Shown here one piece after another: positions 1-12,358 of a DNA stretch of 64,000 nt (its first letter is position 1; each line of letters begins with the position of its first letter). The notes beneath the pieces were generated by a model. The model saw only the letters and a list, made by a program, of their open reading frames with translations. It made no database searches and was not told the origin of the DNA. Origin of the DNA: Bettongia penicillata ogilbyi (lineage: Eukaryota; Chordata; Mammalia; Diprotodontia; Potoroidae); the NCBI GenBank assembly GCA_023548195.1, contig JAJHZJ010000041.1, positions 1,860,001-1,924,000 of the forward strand, in the 5' to 3' direction. The translations under genes and the position numbers were made by a program.

Positions 1-57
1 GTGGGTTAGGAGCTAGCATATGTGTATCTTTCTACTCTGCCATCTTGGCTCCTCCCC
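1..57 (-). mobile_element. 5' tip of a minus-strand HAL1 element running off the left edge
   Basis: The reverse complement begins with a G-run and GGAGCCAAGATGGCAGAGTA, followed by the ACATATGCTAGCTCC block seen at the starts of the HAL1 copies at 1,319 and 31,399. Only the first 57 bases of the element fall in the window. The 5' end being intact implies a potentially full-length copy to the left. Confidence 0.8.
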
Positions 58-1066
58 CAATGATAACGTTTCAAATGGAACTACCAAATGTTATTTTTCA
101 AGGGCAAACATTTACAAATGCAGGTATTCTAACCTTTTCCAATGTTTTAAAAAAATTAAGTAGAAAATTCCAAGGTTGTAACCACTTTCTGCATGTACTT
201 ACTTTAAAAAATTAGTAGTAATACACTGCTGTACTAGACCCCATAACAAGTATCTCTCTGAAATAACCTAAACCAAATCTCTTTAATTTACATTGGATAA
301 AATTATATAATTAAGCTCAGATCACAACCTGAGTGGCAGAACTAAGATGACAATGTATATCTTTCAGGTTCTAGGATAGTATTCTTTCTACTGCACCATG
401 GTGTTTTATTTTTTTCCTATCCAAATGAAGGGGAGTAAAATGATCATTTGTTTCATTTGTTAGGGAGTTCATTTTACAGTCCTCTACCACACACATGGTA
501 ACCTTGACTACCTATTACATAAAAATGAATTGTACATTTTATTGCTGATGTACTGATCACAAAATTTGCATCTGTAGTTAGATATAATTTAAAGAATTTA
601 AAGAAATTTTGTTTACAAACAAGATCCAGAAGACAACATAATAGCTTTGCACTAGGTCAGAAAGCCAGTACTTCACATTATCATTATGTTGATAATGTGA
701 ATTAATTATCTATTAATGAATATCATATGAATATCATAGTCATTAATCATAATTATAATTATGATTTAGAGATAATTTCACTCTTTTCAGCATATAAATT
801 TTCTAAAAACTAACAATGCCTAGCCTGTCAACATATTTATAAGGGACCTCTTGTTTCATACCAATAAGCTATCTCTAAGTAACAGTGTAGCTTTAACTTA
901 TTTCTTGCTACTGAAACAATACCAAAAAATACATAATAAAACTCCAAGGAACTGACAATCTTGAGAGATCTGTAAGTTCATGTAACAAAACAAATTAATT
1001 AAGCTCGTAATAGATCTTCTTGCTTTACATCCCTGGTAAGATAGAAAAAAGGAAAAGAAAAAAGAG
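58..1066. other. Unique AT-rich intron sequence
   Basis: No exon, RNA gene or clear repeat was recognised. A short AT-rich stretch near 690-770 contains imperfect inverted TTAATCATAATTATAAT-like words, which are common in AT-rich DNA and not interpreted further. Confidence 0.5.
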
Positions 1067-1307
1067 GTTCATACGTTCAAAGGGCGATAAAAATATGCAT
1101 GCACTTTGACTTAGAAATACCACTTCTAGGGATGCATCCAAAAGAGATCATAAAAATGAGAAAATGACCCACATGTACAAAAATATTTATAGCAGCTCTT
1201 TTTATGGTGGCAAAGAATTGGAAATTGAGGGAATGTCCATCAGCTCGGAAATGGCAGAACAAGTTGTAGTATGGGAATGTAATAGAATACTACTGTGCTC
1301 TAAGAAA

Positions 1308-1318
1308 TGATGAGCAGG
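1308..1318 (+). repeat. Target-site duplication of HAL1 A, left copy
   Basis: TGATGAGCAGG directly precedes the element and recurs at 4,285-4,295 after the tail. Both copies are identical, supporting target-primed reverse transcription and little decay since. Confidence 0.85.
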
Positions 1319-1328
1319 CGGGGAGGAG

Positions 1329-1338
1329 CCAAGATGGT
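1329..1338 (+). promoter_or_regulatory. YY1-like site at the HAL1 A 5' end
   Basis: CCAAGATGGT lies about 10 bases from the element start. The same position in copies C (28,917-28,926), D (31,412-31,421), F (45,885-45,894) and the left-edge copy (40-49, minus) reads CCAAGATGGC. Human L1 5' UTRs carry a YY1 site with this core at the same place, where it sets the transcription start. Function here is inferred. Confidence 0.6.
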
Positions 1339-2173
1339 GGAGTAGAAAGACTCACATATGCTAGCTCCAAACCAACAGCCCATAAATTTTCTGTAAAAAG
1401 AACTCCCCACAAATTCTGGAGCAGTGCAAGCCGCACAGAAACACAGTGGAAGAGATTTCCATTGCAGAGAGCCCAGGAAAGCTGTCCCCAGGGGTCCGTT
1501 GCACTCCGGACAGCAGAGCCCACCCCTGCACTGCCCTGGCCGCGCAGCCCCAAGAGGAACAGATCCGAGTAGGCTTCAGGGACGGAATCTCACTGGTTTT
1601 CCAGTGGCCGTGAAGGTCTATCCACCCACAGGCGCTACAGGTCAGTGAGAGACACTTCTGGGCTGGCCAAGGGGGGAGCGGGGTGTTTCCGTGACTCGCG
1701 CCCTGTCAGGAGGCAGTGGCAGAGGCAGCAGCGGCCCGGAACTCCTGGAGCAGACAGGAGCTCTGCTCCATTACTGAAAGTCTCCACATAAACCCCCTGA
1801 GGGAACTGAGCCTAGGAGGCGGCCCCGCCCCACCTGAGCACCAGAACTTAAGCTCATATTGAATAGCAGCCTCGGCCACCTCAGAAAGCCCTGAGGCTGG
1901 GAAGCAGCATTTGAATCTCAGAACCCAAGCACTAGCTGGGCAGATCTAGGTGGGGGTGGAAAGGAATCTCAGAAGTCAAGTAACTGGCTGGGAAAATGCC
2001 CAGAAAAGGGAAGAAAAATAGACCATAGAAGGCTACTTTCTTGGTGAACAGATGTTTCCTCCTTTCATTTCTGATGAGGAAGAACAATGCTTACCATCAG
2101 GGAAAGACATAGAAGTCAAGGCTTCTGTATCCCAAACATCCGAAATAGATATCCAATGGGCTCAGATATCCAA

Positions 2174-3101
2174 TGGAAGAGCTCAAAAAGGATTTCGAAA
2201 ATCAAGTTAGACAGGTGGAGGAAAAACTGGGAAGAGAAATGAGAGACATGCAAGAAAAGCATGAAAAATGGGTCAATATCTTGCTAAAGGAGACCCAAAA
2301 AAAATGCTGAAGAAAATAACACCTTGAAAAATAGGATCACTCAGTTGGCAAAAGAGGTTCAAAAAGCCAATGAGGAGAAGAATGCTCTAAAAAGCAGAAT
2401 TAGCCAAATGGAAAAAGAGGTTCAAAAGCTCACTGAAGAAAATAGTTCTCTCAAAATTAAAATGGAACAACAGATGGAGGCTAATGACTTTCTGAGAAAC
2501 CAAGAAATCACAAAACAAAACCAAAAGAATGAAAAAAATGGAAGAGAATGTGAAATACCTCATGGGAAAAACAACTGACCTGGAAAATAGATCCAGGAGA
2601 GACAACTTAAAAATTATGGGACTACCTGAAAGCCATGATCAAAAAAAGAGCCTAGACATCATCTTCCATGAAATTATCAAGGAAAACTGCCCTGATATTC
2701 TAGAACTAGAGGGCAAAATAATTATTCAAGCAATCCACCGATCATCGCCTGAAAGAGATCCAAAAAGAAAAAAACTCCTAGGAACACTGTGGCCAAATTC
2801 CAGAATTCCCAGCTCAAGGAGAAAATATTGCAAGCAGCTAGAAAGAAACAATTCCAGTATTGTGGAAATACAATCAGGATAACACAAGATCTAGCAGCTT
2901 CTACATTAAGGGATTGAAGGGCATGGAATAGGATATTCCAGAAGTCAAACTAGGACTCAAACCAAGAATCACCTACCCAGCAAAACTGAGTATAATACTT
3001 CAGGGGAAAATATGGTCTTTCAATGAAAAAGAAGACTTTCAAGCATTCTTGATGAAAAGACCAGAGCTGAAAAGAAAATTTGACTTTCAAACACAAGAAT
3101 G
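2174..3101 (+). pseudogene. HAL1 A ORF1, broken by several frameshifts
   Basis: L1 ORF1p is a trimeric RNA-binding chaperone: a coiled coil, then an RRM, then a C-terminal domain. The same order is visible here across frames. Open pieces are 2,324-2,578 (coiled coil, heptad-like KEVQKANEEKNALKSRISQM) and 2,529-2,882 (RRM start DNLKIMGLPESHDQKKSLDI). The end of the C-terminal domain is visible near 3,000-3,100. Relative to copy D, extra A bases at A-runs near 2,295 and 2,531 shift the frame. A further shift at the A7 run 2,768-2,774 is shared with D. No intact protein can be made in one frame. Confidence 0.75.
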
Positions 3102-3237
3102 AGAAGAAGCATGAAAAAATAAACAGCAAAGAGAAGTCATAAGAGACTTACCAAAGGTGAACTGTTTACATTCCCACATGGAGAGACAATATTTGTAACT
3201 CTTCAAACTTTTCAGTATCTGGGTAGTTGGTGGGACC

Positions 3238-3320
3238 ACACACACACATACATACACACACACGCACACATACATACACACGTGTGTGCGCGCGCACATA
3301 CACACATGCACGCACATACA
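3238..3320 (+). repeat. CA-rich microsatellite in the HAL1 A 3' UTR
   Basis: Alternating CACACA and CATACA units with CGCG interruptions follow the ORF1 region. The same position in copy D (33,308-33,390) also carries a CA tract, so it is part of the family's 3' UTR. The reverse-strand open frame here is a product of the repeat. Confidence 0.9.
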
Positions 3321-4173
3321 GAGACAGGGCACAGAGTAAATTGAATAGGATGGGACCATATCTTAAAAGAAATTAAGGTAAACAGTGAGAGAGAAATGTA
3401 GTGGGAGGAGAGAGGGTGAAATGGAATGGGGTAAATTATATCTCATTCAGGAGGCAAGAAGGAGACTTTTTAGTGGAGGGAAAAAGAGGAGATCTGAGAA
3501 GAAAACAAGAAGTTCACCCTCATCACATTTGACTAAAGGAAGGAATAAAATGCATACTCATTTTGGTATGAAAACCTATCTTACAATACAGGAAGGTGGG
3601 GGAGAAGGAGATAAGCAGGGTGGGGGGGATGATGGAAGGGAGGGCAATGGGAGGAGGGAGCAATTTGAAGTCAACACTCTTGGGGAGGGACAGGATCAAA
3701 AGAGAGAATAGAAACAATGGAGGGCAGGATAGGATGGAGGGAAATACAGTTAGTCTTACACAATACATCTATTATCGAAGTCATTTGCAAAACTACACAG
3801 ATAGGGCCTATATTGAATTGCCTGCCTTCCCAAAGGGAATGGGTGGGGAGGGAGGGATGGGGAAGATTTGGAACTCAAAGTTTTAGGAACAACTGTTGAG
3901 TATTGTTCTTGCTACTAGGAAATAAGAAATACAGTTAATGGGGAATAGAAAGTCATCTGGCCCTACAGGACAAAAGAGAAGATGGGGACAAGAGAAGGGA
4001 GGGATGACAGAAGAGAGGGCAGATTGGTGATAGGGAAAATTAGAATGCTCGGTGTATTAGGGTGGGGGGAGGGGATAAATGGGGAGAAAATTTGGAACCC
4101 AAAATTTTGTGAAAATGAATGTAAAAAGTTAAATAAATAAATTTATATTTAAAAAAAAAGAACCCTATGTTCT

Positions 4174-4283
<110 letters not shown>

Positions 4284-5107
4284 GTGATGAGCAGGTGGAC
4301 TTCAGAAAAACCTGAACTTATATGAACTGATGCTGAGTGAGGGGAGCTGAACTACGAGAACATTGTACACAGTTACAGCCACATTATATGATTACTAACT
4401 TTGCTAGATTTAGCTCTTCTCAACAATGCAAGGATCTAAGACAACTCCAAAAAGTTCATGATGGAAAATGCTACTGCCTACATCCAGAGAAAGAATTATA
4501 GTCTGAATGCAGATTGAAGCATACTGTTTGCTCTCTCTCTTTTTTTGTTCTATTTTGTTTTACTTCTTCTTTCTCGTGGTTCAATTCATTGGTTATAATT
4601 ATTCTTTATAACATAACTGATATGAAAATATTTAATATGAATGTATATGTGGAGCCTATATCAAATTTCATGCTGTGTTGGGGAGAGAGGGAGTAGAGGG
4701 ACATGGAGAAAATTTAAAAATCAAAAGCTTGTGGAACTGAATGTTTAAACTAAGAATAAGTAATTTTTTTAAAAGTTCAGCAACATTCATTAGTATACCA
4801 TCCCTGAGAGAATATGTGGTGTTTTAAATCTATAGTTCCCCCATTCAACAAACAAGAGAAGTGACAATTTCTCATTTCCTCTCCAGGTAAAGGTTTGGCA
4901 CTGTAATTATACAATGTCTATTTTCTTTTTTGCTGGTATTCTTTCATTAAGTGCTTGTTTTCTTACTATGCTAATTATATACATTGTTTTCTTTGTTCTA
5001 CTTCAGTTTATGCATCTTCCTTGTATGTTTCTTTGAAGTCTTCATGGTCATCATCACAACAAATAATTATGTAATAGCCCATCCTCTTTCTTAAAAGTCT
5101 AAGTGAG

Positions 5108-7744
5108 TGGGGTGGAGCCAAAATGACTGAGTAACAGCAGGGACTTTCTACAGCACTGCCCCTAAGCCCAGCCAAATACCTGTAAAAAATGGCTCTAAAC
5201 AAATTCTGGAGCTGCAGAATCCACAGAATGATGGAGTGAAGCAAATCTCCAGCCCCAGACAGTCTAGAATGTGACCAGGAAGTATCTACTGCACCATGCT
5301 GGGAGCACAGCACAGTCTAATGTGGGTCACACCAGCACAGAAGTGACCTGAGCAGGCCTTGGGGAGATTGAATCTCTTGACCTGCGGTGGTTTCCAGACT
5401 CCAGGACCCCAAAACGCTGAGGACAAATTGGAAGGTCAGTGGAAAACGCCTATGGGACCAGTGCAGGAGAGTGGAGTGATCCAGCTCCAGTTCCAGGACA
5501 GCAGAGGAGGAAAGGGAGGAAGGAACCCGTGACAGCCATAGTAGCAGTAGGCGCAGCAGTAAGCAGCTGTTTCAGAAGCTCTAGGATCACAGATTGTGGG
5601 GGGATCGAGCGACTGACACCTCCCCACCCCCACTGGAGGCAGAGAACTACCTTAACAAAGAGCTCAAAAGTCAAGTAAATAGCTGGGGAAATGAGCAAAA
5701 AACAGAAAAAGAATCAGACTACAGAATGTTACTTTGGTGACAAGGGGGACCAAAGCATGCAAAGAGGAGAAAACAAAGTCAAAGCACCTCCATCAAAAGC
5801 CTCCAAGAAAAATATGAATTGGTCTCAGGTCATGGAAGAGCTCCAAAAGGATTTTGAAAATCAAGTAAGAGAAATAGAGCAAAAATTGGGAAGAGAAATG
5901 AGAATGATGCAAGAAAATCATGAAAAATGAGTCAACTGCTTGTTAAAGGAGACCCCCAAAAAATGAGAAAGAAAATAACACTTGAAAAAATATGCTAACC
6001 CAAATGGTAAAAGAAATCCAAAAAGCCAGTGAAGAAAATAATGCCCTAAAAAGCAGAATTGGCCAGACTGTAAAGGAGATCCAAAGGATCACTGAAGAAA
6101 ATAATTCCTTAAAGATTAGAAGGGAACAGATGGAAGCTAACGACACTATGAAAAAGCAATGAATTATAAAACACAACCAAAGGAATTCAAAAATAGCAGA
6201 CAATATGAAACATCTCATTGGAAAAACAGCTGACCTGGAAAACAGACCCAGGAGACACAATTTAAAAATTATGGGACTACCTGAAAAACCATGATAAAAA
6301 AAAGAGCTTAGACAACATCTTTCATGAAATTATCAAGGAAAATTGCCCTGATATTCTAGAACCAAAGGATAAAATAAATATTGAAAGAATCCAATGATCA
6401 CCTCCTGAAAGGGATCCCAAAAGAAAACCTCCTAGGAATATGGTAGCCATATTCCAGAGTTCCCAGGTGAAGGAGAAGATACTGCAAGCTGCCAGAAAGA
6501 AAGAATTTGAGTACTGTGGAAATACATTCAGGATAACACAAGATCTACCAGTTTCTACATTAAGGGACTGAAGGGCTTAGAATATGATATTCCAGAAGTC
6601 AGGGGAATTAGGATTAAAACCAAGAATCACCTACCCAGCAAAGGTGAGTATAATAATACTTCAGGGGAAAAATGGTCACTCAATGTAATAGAGGACTTTC
6701 AAGCATTCTTGATGAAAAGATCAGAGCAGAATAAAAAATTTGACTTTCAAACACAAGAATCAAAAGTAGTATGAAAAGGTAAACAGGAAAGAGAAATCAT
6801 AAGAAACTTACTAAAGTTGAACTGTTTACATTCCTACATGGAAAGAAAACTCGAGATTTTTCTCAGTATTTGGATAGTTGGAGGGATTATATACATATAG
6901 ACAGAGGGCACAGGGTAAGCTGAATAGGAAGGGATGATATCTAAAAAAATAAAATTAAGAGGTGAGAGAGGAATATATTGGGAGGAGAAAGGGAGAAATG
7001 GAATGGGGCAAATTATCTCTCATAAAAGAGGCAAGAAAAAGCTTTTCCAATGGAAGGGAAAAGGGGAGGTAAGAGGGAAAAAGTGAATCTTACTCTCATC
7101 ACATTTGGCTTAAGGAAGGAATAACATGCACACTCAATTTGGTATGAAAATCTATCATACACTACAGGAAAGTAGGGGAGAGGGGGATAGGCAAGGTGTG
7201 ATGGTGATGATAGAAGGGAGGGCAAATGAGAGGAGGAGGTTATTAGAAGAGTAAACACTTTCGGGGAGGGACAAGGTCAAAAGAGAGAACAGAATAAATG
7301 GGGAGCAGGACAGGATGGAGGGAAATATAGTTACTCTTTCACAACATGACTTTTATGAAAGTCTTTTGTATAACTACACATGTATAACCTATACTGAATT
7401 GCTTGCCTTCTCAGGGGGGGATGGGTGGGGAGGGACGAAGGGAGAGACGTTGGAACTCAAAGTTTTAAAAACAAATGTTGAAAATTGTTTTTACATACAA
7501 CTGGGAAATAGGCAATACAGGTAATGGGGTACAGAAATCTATCTTTCCCTACAAGAAAATAGAGGAAATGGGGATAAGGGAAGGGAGGAGTGTGACAGAA
7601 GGGAGGGCAGACTGGAGGAAGGGGTAACCAAAATGCACAATGTTTTGAGGTGAGGGAGGGGAGAGATGGGGAGAAAACATGGAACTCAAAATCTTGTGGA
7701 AACTAAAAATAAATAAATAGATTTATTAAAAAAGAAGAAAAAAT
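5108..7744 (+). mobile_element. HAL1 copy B (full-length, older)
   Basis: The element is 2,637 bp, flanked by the 12-bp duplication AGTCTAAGTGAG at 5,096-5,107 and 7,745-7,756. Its 5' end (GGGGTGGAGCCAAAATGACT) is a mutated form of the family start. An ORF1 region (about 5,691-6,775) passes directly into a purine-rich 3' UTR and an AAATAAATAGATTTATT tail, with no ORF2. It is more diverged than A and D, with many stops. Confidence 0.87.
5691..6775 (+). pseudogene. HAL1 B ORF1, decayed but with the intact N-terminal start
   Basis: An ATG at 5,691 opens a 79-residue basic N-terminus (MSKKQKKNQT...) leading into NMNWSQVMEELQKDFENQVR and the coiled coil, then a stop at 5,928-5,930. Later pieces show the RRM (LKIMGLPEK-like, about 6,265) and the C-terminal domain (IFQKSGELGLKPRITYPAKV in broken form, about 6,585-6,640). 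Unlike A and D, this copy has only four A bases at the equivalent of their A7 run, so it stays in the ancestral frame there. It shows where the family's true ORF1 start lies; in copy D that start is followed by a stop after nine codons. Confidence 0.7.
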
Positions 7745-7979
7745 AGTCTAAGTGAGGAGCCATCTCTTGTCTTGATCTACATCTGGTCACTAGACCCAGA
7801 TGGCTCCAGAGGAAAAAGTGAGGCTGGTGACTTTACACAGCCCTCCTTCACTTAAATCCAATTCACTTGCATGTCATAGCATCAATTCCCTGATGTCATG
7901 GCCCTCTTCAAGAATGAAGGACAAACAACGATGATAATGATGACAGAACAACCTTTTATTAATAACCTTTTTTTTGTAT

Positions 7980-9275
7980 GCTATAATCATTTCTGGATTT
8001 CCATCAACTAGACTCTTATTCAGTGTGCAACTTTCCAACATAACTGGATTGAGGAGGGAGAGGAAAGAACAAGAGGGGGTGGGGTAGAGGGGTGGTACTT
8101 AAGCAATCCCAACTGACACAGTAACAACATATATGTGACATCCATTCTACAGCCCTAATATCCACTCCCTTCAACAACTGAAGTGCATTTCCTCATCATT
8201 TTTCTGGTACCAAGACTGGTCACTACAATTATGGAGTATCTGGATTTATTTTAGTGTTTTATGTTGTTATTATCATTTGGTATGTTGCTCTGACACCTCT
8301 TACTTCATTCTCAATTCCTTATATCGGTTATTTGTTACAATGTAATAAAATTCTTTTAAATGAGCATATAACAATGTGTTCAACCTGTTCCCCAAAGCTG
8401 AAATATGTTCACTGTATTTCTAGTTTTTTTATTATCACAGAAACTGTTCTAAATATATACAAATGAACACAAACACATACCTTTTTTGTTTTTGACCTCG
8501 TTGGAATATATACTTAATATACCTATAACATATAATACAATATGATGACATAATAATATAGCTATAATATATAACATAATAATATCCAAAAGGGTAGGAT
8601 TTAGGGCAAAGTCTGATTGTTACCTCCCTGTTCCAAGCTGTTCCAATTCCTGGCCTGGATTTGAGTGTAAGCAATAGCAGATGACTAGTAGACCCAACCA
8701 CTGTCAGCTAGCTGGGAAGTTCTGCTCCTTCACAGTGACAAAACTGTAGGCTTTCTTTTGGTCTAGGATTTCTGCCCTGGTTATCCTTCTGCAGGTTTCA
8801 GACTGGGCTAGAAGCTAGAACCAAGACCCTTCTCTGCTCCTGGGGCCTGACCTTCCCCCTCTGTTGCTGCTCATTTCTGAACTTCCTCCTTGCTTGGTCC
8901 ATAGCCCAGGACCTGCAACTAATTCATTACTCATGAACAACAACCCTCAAGGACAAGTCACCTTCTCCATCTGCCCTGGATCTGTGATCCAGAACTGGGT
9001 TGTGGAGATTAAAAGCTGCTAGTTGGCACCTGCTCCTGGCCCCAGCATAGGGCTAGAATCTCCTACTGCCTGGTGTACAGCCTCTCCCTAGAATGTTCTA
9101 TGAGTTTTTCACTCCTGGTGAGAGCCTTCTACCTAGTATCAGCAAAACTCTCTATCTTTCTCCCCCTCAATTACCCATAAGATTTATGTGTGCTTTCTAG
9201 TTCAGTCTGGAGGATTTAAGGTTTCAGAAGAGTTCACTATATTGCTACTTTGCCATCTTGCCTTGCCCCACATTT
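7980..9275 (-). mobile_element. Minus-strand L1 remnant: 3' end joined to a 5' UTR-like region
   Basis: The segment 7,980-8,560 reads, in reverse, as an L1 3' UTR and ORF2 end. Landmarks on the plus strand are TGGTACCAAGACTGGTCACT and a degenerate TTTTGACCTCGTTGGAATAT. After an AT-rich stretch (8,510-8,590) the sequence becomes GC-richer (8,600-9,270) and ends TTTGCCATCTTGCCTTGCCC, the mirror of an L1/HAL1-type 5' end. Almost all of ORF1 and ORF2 is missing. Compare 21,780-22,810. Confidence 0.55.
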
Positions 9276-9594
9276 TCCAAAATGTTTACATTTGTTCAGT
9301 GGTTGGTAGCAATGTATTAAAATGCCTGCATGTCCTCAGCTCCCTCTAACATTATTTTATGGATATGAGGTGAAGAACAATCTTTCCTATGTATAAATCT
9401 AACAAGGACACTTGAGCTCAAAATAGCCATTGACTCGCTAATGTCTAACACTGAAAATTTACACTTTCTCCTGAAAATCAAATTCTATCACAATCTGATT
9501 CTATCCTACCCTTCTAACCTTAGCTCATATTGTTAACCTCCACTCAATCTATCTGCTGATTCAGGACCCAGTACATACCCTGTAATTTCCTACT

Positions 9595-9644
9595 AGTCAT
9601 TAACATTTGTTAAAAAGCCTAATATGTGCCAGGCACTGAAGACA
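9595..9644 (-). repeat. Short L2 (or MIR) 3'-end scrap
   Basis: ATATGTGCCAGGCACTGAAG preceded by a TTAACATTTGTTAAAAAGCC-like stretch matches the reverse of the L2/MIR end region. Only about 50 bases are left. Confidence 0.4.
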
Positions 9645-10220
9645 TGTACCCAAAAGAGATCAAAGTATACATAAATATGTAGACCTAGGTATAACATGCA
9701 CATAAATATTTGTGCATATATGCAGTATGTACAGAAATATTTATAGCATCTCTTTTCATAATATTGCACAACTGGAAGCCAAGGGGTTACCTTCTTAGTG
9801 AATGGCTAAATAAATCACAGTATATGAATTTAACTGAAAATTATCATATCACAAGAAAACACAAAATGGATAACTTCAGAGGAAAGTTAGAAGACCCTCT
9901 ATGAACTGATGCACAGTGAAGTGGGAAGAATTAAGGTAATTATTTATATAATGATGACATTATTTTTTTAAAAGTATTGAAAGAGTTTAAGACTCAAAGA
10001 AATGATTTCAGAGGATGAAATATAAAACACAATACTCCTTCCTACCAGGGAAGTGATGGTCCTAAATGCAGAATAAGACACAGTGTTTGTACGCATCTTA
10101 TGTAGGAAATTTTAACTTTACTGTACACATTGATATGAGGGTCTAATTTTTTATTGCTCAATAGCAGGGGGAGCATGGGAAGAAGAGAAAAACCTTGTAA
10201 AAAAGAAAAATAAAAGCATG
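9645..10220 (+). mobile_element. L1 ORF2 C-terminus and 3' UTR fragment
   Basis: Open frame 9,710-9,904 includes TEIFIASLFIILHNWKPRGY, then NLTENYHITRKHK and FRGKLEDPL. These align to the same L1 ORF2 C-terminal block as 1,067-1,318. A 3' UTR follows with GCAGAATAAGACACAGTGTT and ends in AAAAATAAAAG. It is 5'-truncated and degenerate. Confidence 0.7.
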
Positions 10221-12183
10221 GACTTAGAGGGAAAAGAATGTAAGAACCCTTTTTACTGCTACTATAGTATTTACAAAATTACAGAAATACACTAATAAAG
10301 ATTTTAAAATGAAATCTTTTTCAATTTTAAGAAAAAACATATATAATCACAGACCAAAATTACAAAGCAGAATTATGGCAATTATCTAATAGGCAGCCAG
10401 CCTCTTAGTGATTTTACACATCATTGCTGAACATATATTTTTAAAATTTACAATAGTTTAGTAAGATTCATGATACCACGATCACAAGACAAATGAATTC
10501 TACTTCACACAGGTCAAATTATTTTAGTATTTCACTATTACCCATAAAATGAATTACCTCTATTTACAAATATTTATTTGTACACAGTAGAGACTTAATG
10601 TTTGTTGAATGAATTCAGTTTTTCTGCATTGCTGAATAAATTTAACTTTGAGTATATTCAAGGTAATAATGGAAGAAATGAGCATATAATGAACTGTAAA
10701 ATTATAAAATACTAATATCTACTCAAAAAAAGATTCATTTTCTATTTTAAGTGAATATTTTGACAGCTGGGGGAAAAACACCTATCTTCCTTGAACCCTG
10801 GAAAAAGATAAATGTTGGAGAAAACAGGCAGAAGAGTTAGACTAGCAGCAAATGTAGAGTGATTCATTAATATTTCACTGCCTCCTGAATCACAATGAAT
10901 TCTCTAAAATGGTTAAAAATTTTCAATAGTCTGTTTTCTAAGGAGGAAAAGAATGAATGTATTTGATTTTTCAAAAAAAAAATAACTGGCAATTCATACC
11001 TGAAAGATCTGAACATACCAACTGAGATAGTCATGTAGAATCACTGTATAATAAACTACCTGAAAAGATGAAAAAAATCTTGTTAAAACAAAAAACCTTT
11101 ATCCTATTTTTTTAAAAGCGGGAATGAGAACGCCAAAGCAAATGGCATTACAGTGCTGGGATGCAAGCCAATTTATGATGGAGAGACACTTAATACTTAT
11201 AATTATAAGGACACTAGGATTATTACCATAAAACCTTCTTAAAAAGCATGAGTTTTTATTGTTACTGTTGTTAAACTGAAAGACATTCTCAGAAATATGT
11301 ACAAGCTAAAAATCAACATATCATTCTGACCCAAATGAATTTACAATGAGGAGAGAAGATAACTTGACTTTTAAAAAACAAAGCATATCTAATAATAAAC
11401 TAATAAATGAATGAATGAATGAATTTTAAAAAGCACAAGGAAATAGCTTCCCTTTCCCTAAGTTAAATAATAATATATTGGGAGACAAAGTCTTAATATC
11501 AAAACAAGAAACTCCTTGAATGTCTAGGGAGGAAAATCTCCCCTGTGTCTTTTAAGTGCAAATAGAATATATATATTTGGTCAATTTGTAAGCCAGAAGT
11601 GAAAAAAAACATACTAGAATGCATATAATTTAAAAGAATTCTCTATCATTAAATATAACTCAGAATAGTTATGAAAAATTAAAGGGAAAAGCAAATTTCT
11701 ATTTAAAAGCCTAGCAAAACAATCAGGAAAATAAACATTAAAACAATTATCACTATTTAAGTAGACATTGAGCTCTTCTTTTAAATAAAGACAGCAAATA
11801 AAAAATGGGATAAAAACACATACAAAGCAGGACTATGTATATGAAAAAGAGCCATCTAGTTAAGTTGGAACCTCTCCATAAATAAAAGCTACGAAGATTG
11901 CTCCAAGCCATACAATCACCAATTCAATTCTTACCTCTAATAAGTTATTTATCATCCCTTCTCCCCACCCCTTGCAAAACAAAGTATTATCCTCCACAAA
12001 TTAAAGATAAGAATAGAACAAAGAAAAATAAGAAAGAAAAAAAAAGAATAAATCTGATATTTTAAAATATTTTAATGCTCTGACTTTTTAGCCTACACCA
12101 AATGTACTTGAATGTTATTTCTAAGACACAATGTAAAAGAATGGCAAAGCCAAAGAACTGAACTGTGCTAAGACTGCTGGCCT
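10221..12183. other. Unique AT-rich intron sequence
   Basis: No exon, RNA gene or identifiable transposon was recognised in about 2 kb. It contains short A-runs and a four-unit GAAT-type repeat near 11,408-11,424. Confidence 0.5.
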
Positions 12184-12358
12184 CAGAGAGGGAGGGAGGG
12201 AGGGAGGGAGGGAGGGAGGGAGGGAGGGAGGGAGGGAGGGAGGGAGGGAGGGAGGAAGGAAGGAAGGAAGGAAGGAAGGAAGGAAGGAAGGAAGGAAGGA
12301 AGGAAGGAAGGAAGGAAGGAAGGAAGGAAGGAAGGAAGGAAGGAAGGAAGGAAGGAAG
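12184..12358 (+). repeat. Compound purine microsatellite (GGGA)n then (GGAA)n
   Basis: About 17 GGGA units switch abruptly at about 12,252 to about 26 GGAA units. The strand is purely purine for roughly 175 bases. The open frame spanning it (12,165-12,389) is a repeat artefact. Confidence 0.97.

Larger units (their letters stand above)
4771..7945 (+). repeat. About 540-bp interspersed repeat, copy 1, split by HAL1 B
   Basis: Pieces 4,771-5,107 and 7,745-7,945 match, in the same order, the reverse complement of 38,265-37,741. Shared words include CATTAGTATAC, GAGAGAATATGT, AACAAG, CAATTTCTCATTTC, AAGTGCTTGTTT, TGAAGTCTTCATGGTCATC and CAGATGGCT. The right end reads GATGTCATGGCCCTCTTCAA then GAATGAAGGACAAACAAC. 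The last 200 bases recur alone at 55,045-55,255. The 3' tail resembles the end of the LINE fragment at 39,275-39,725. I read it as a non-autonomous retroelement (a long SINE or LINE 3' fragment) but cannot name the family. Confidence 0.7.

Noticed and set aside
690..770. AT-rich inverted words that could suggest an origin or a hairpin
   Set aside because: Short, imperfect and expected by chance in sequence this AT-rich.
1430..1830. Possible CpG island or host promoter
   Set aside because: The GC-rich block is the HAL1 A 5' region and is repeated at 31,500-31,990. It is element promoter DNA, not a host gene start.
3087..3899. Several 80-108 codon open frames in HAL1 A
   Set aside because: They lie in the CA tract and purine-rich 3' UTR, recur in HAL1 D at the same place, and encode only low-complexity text.
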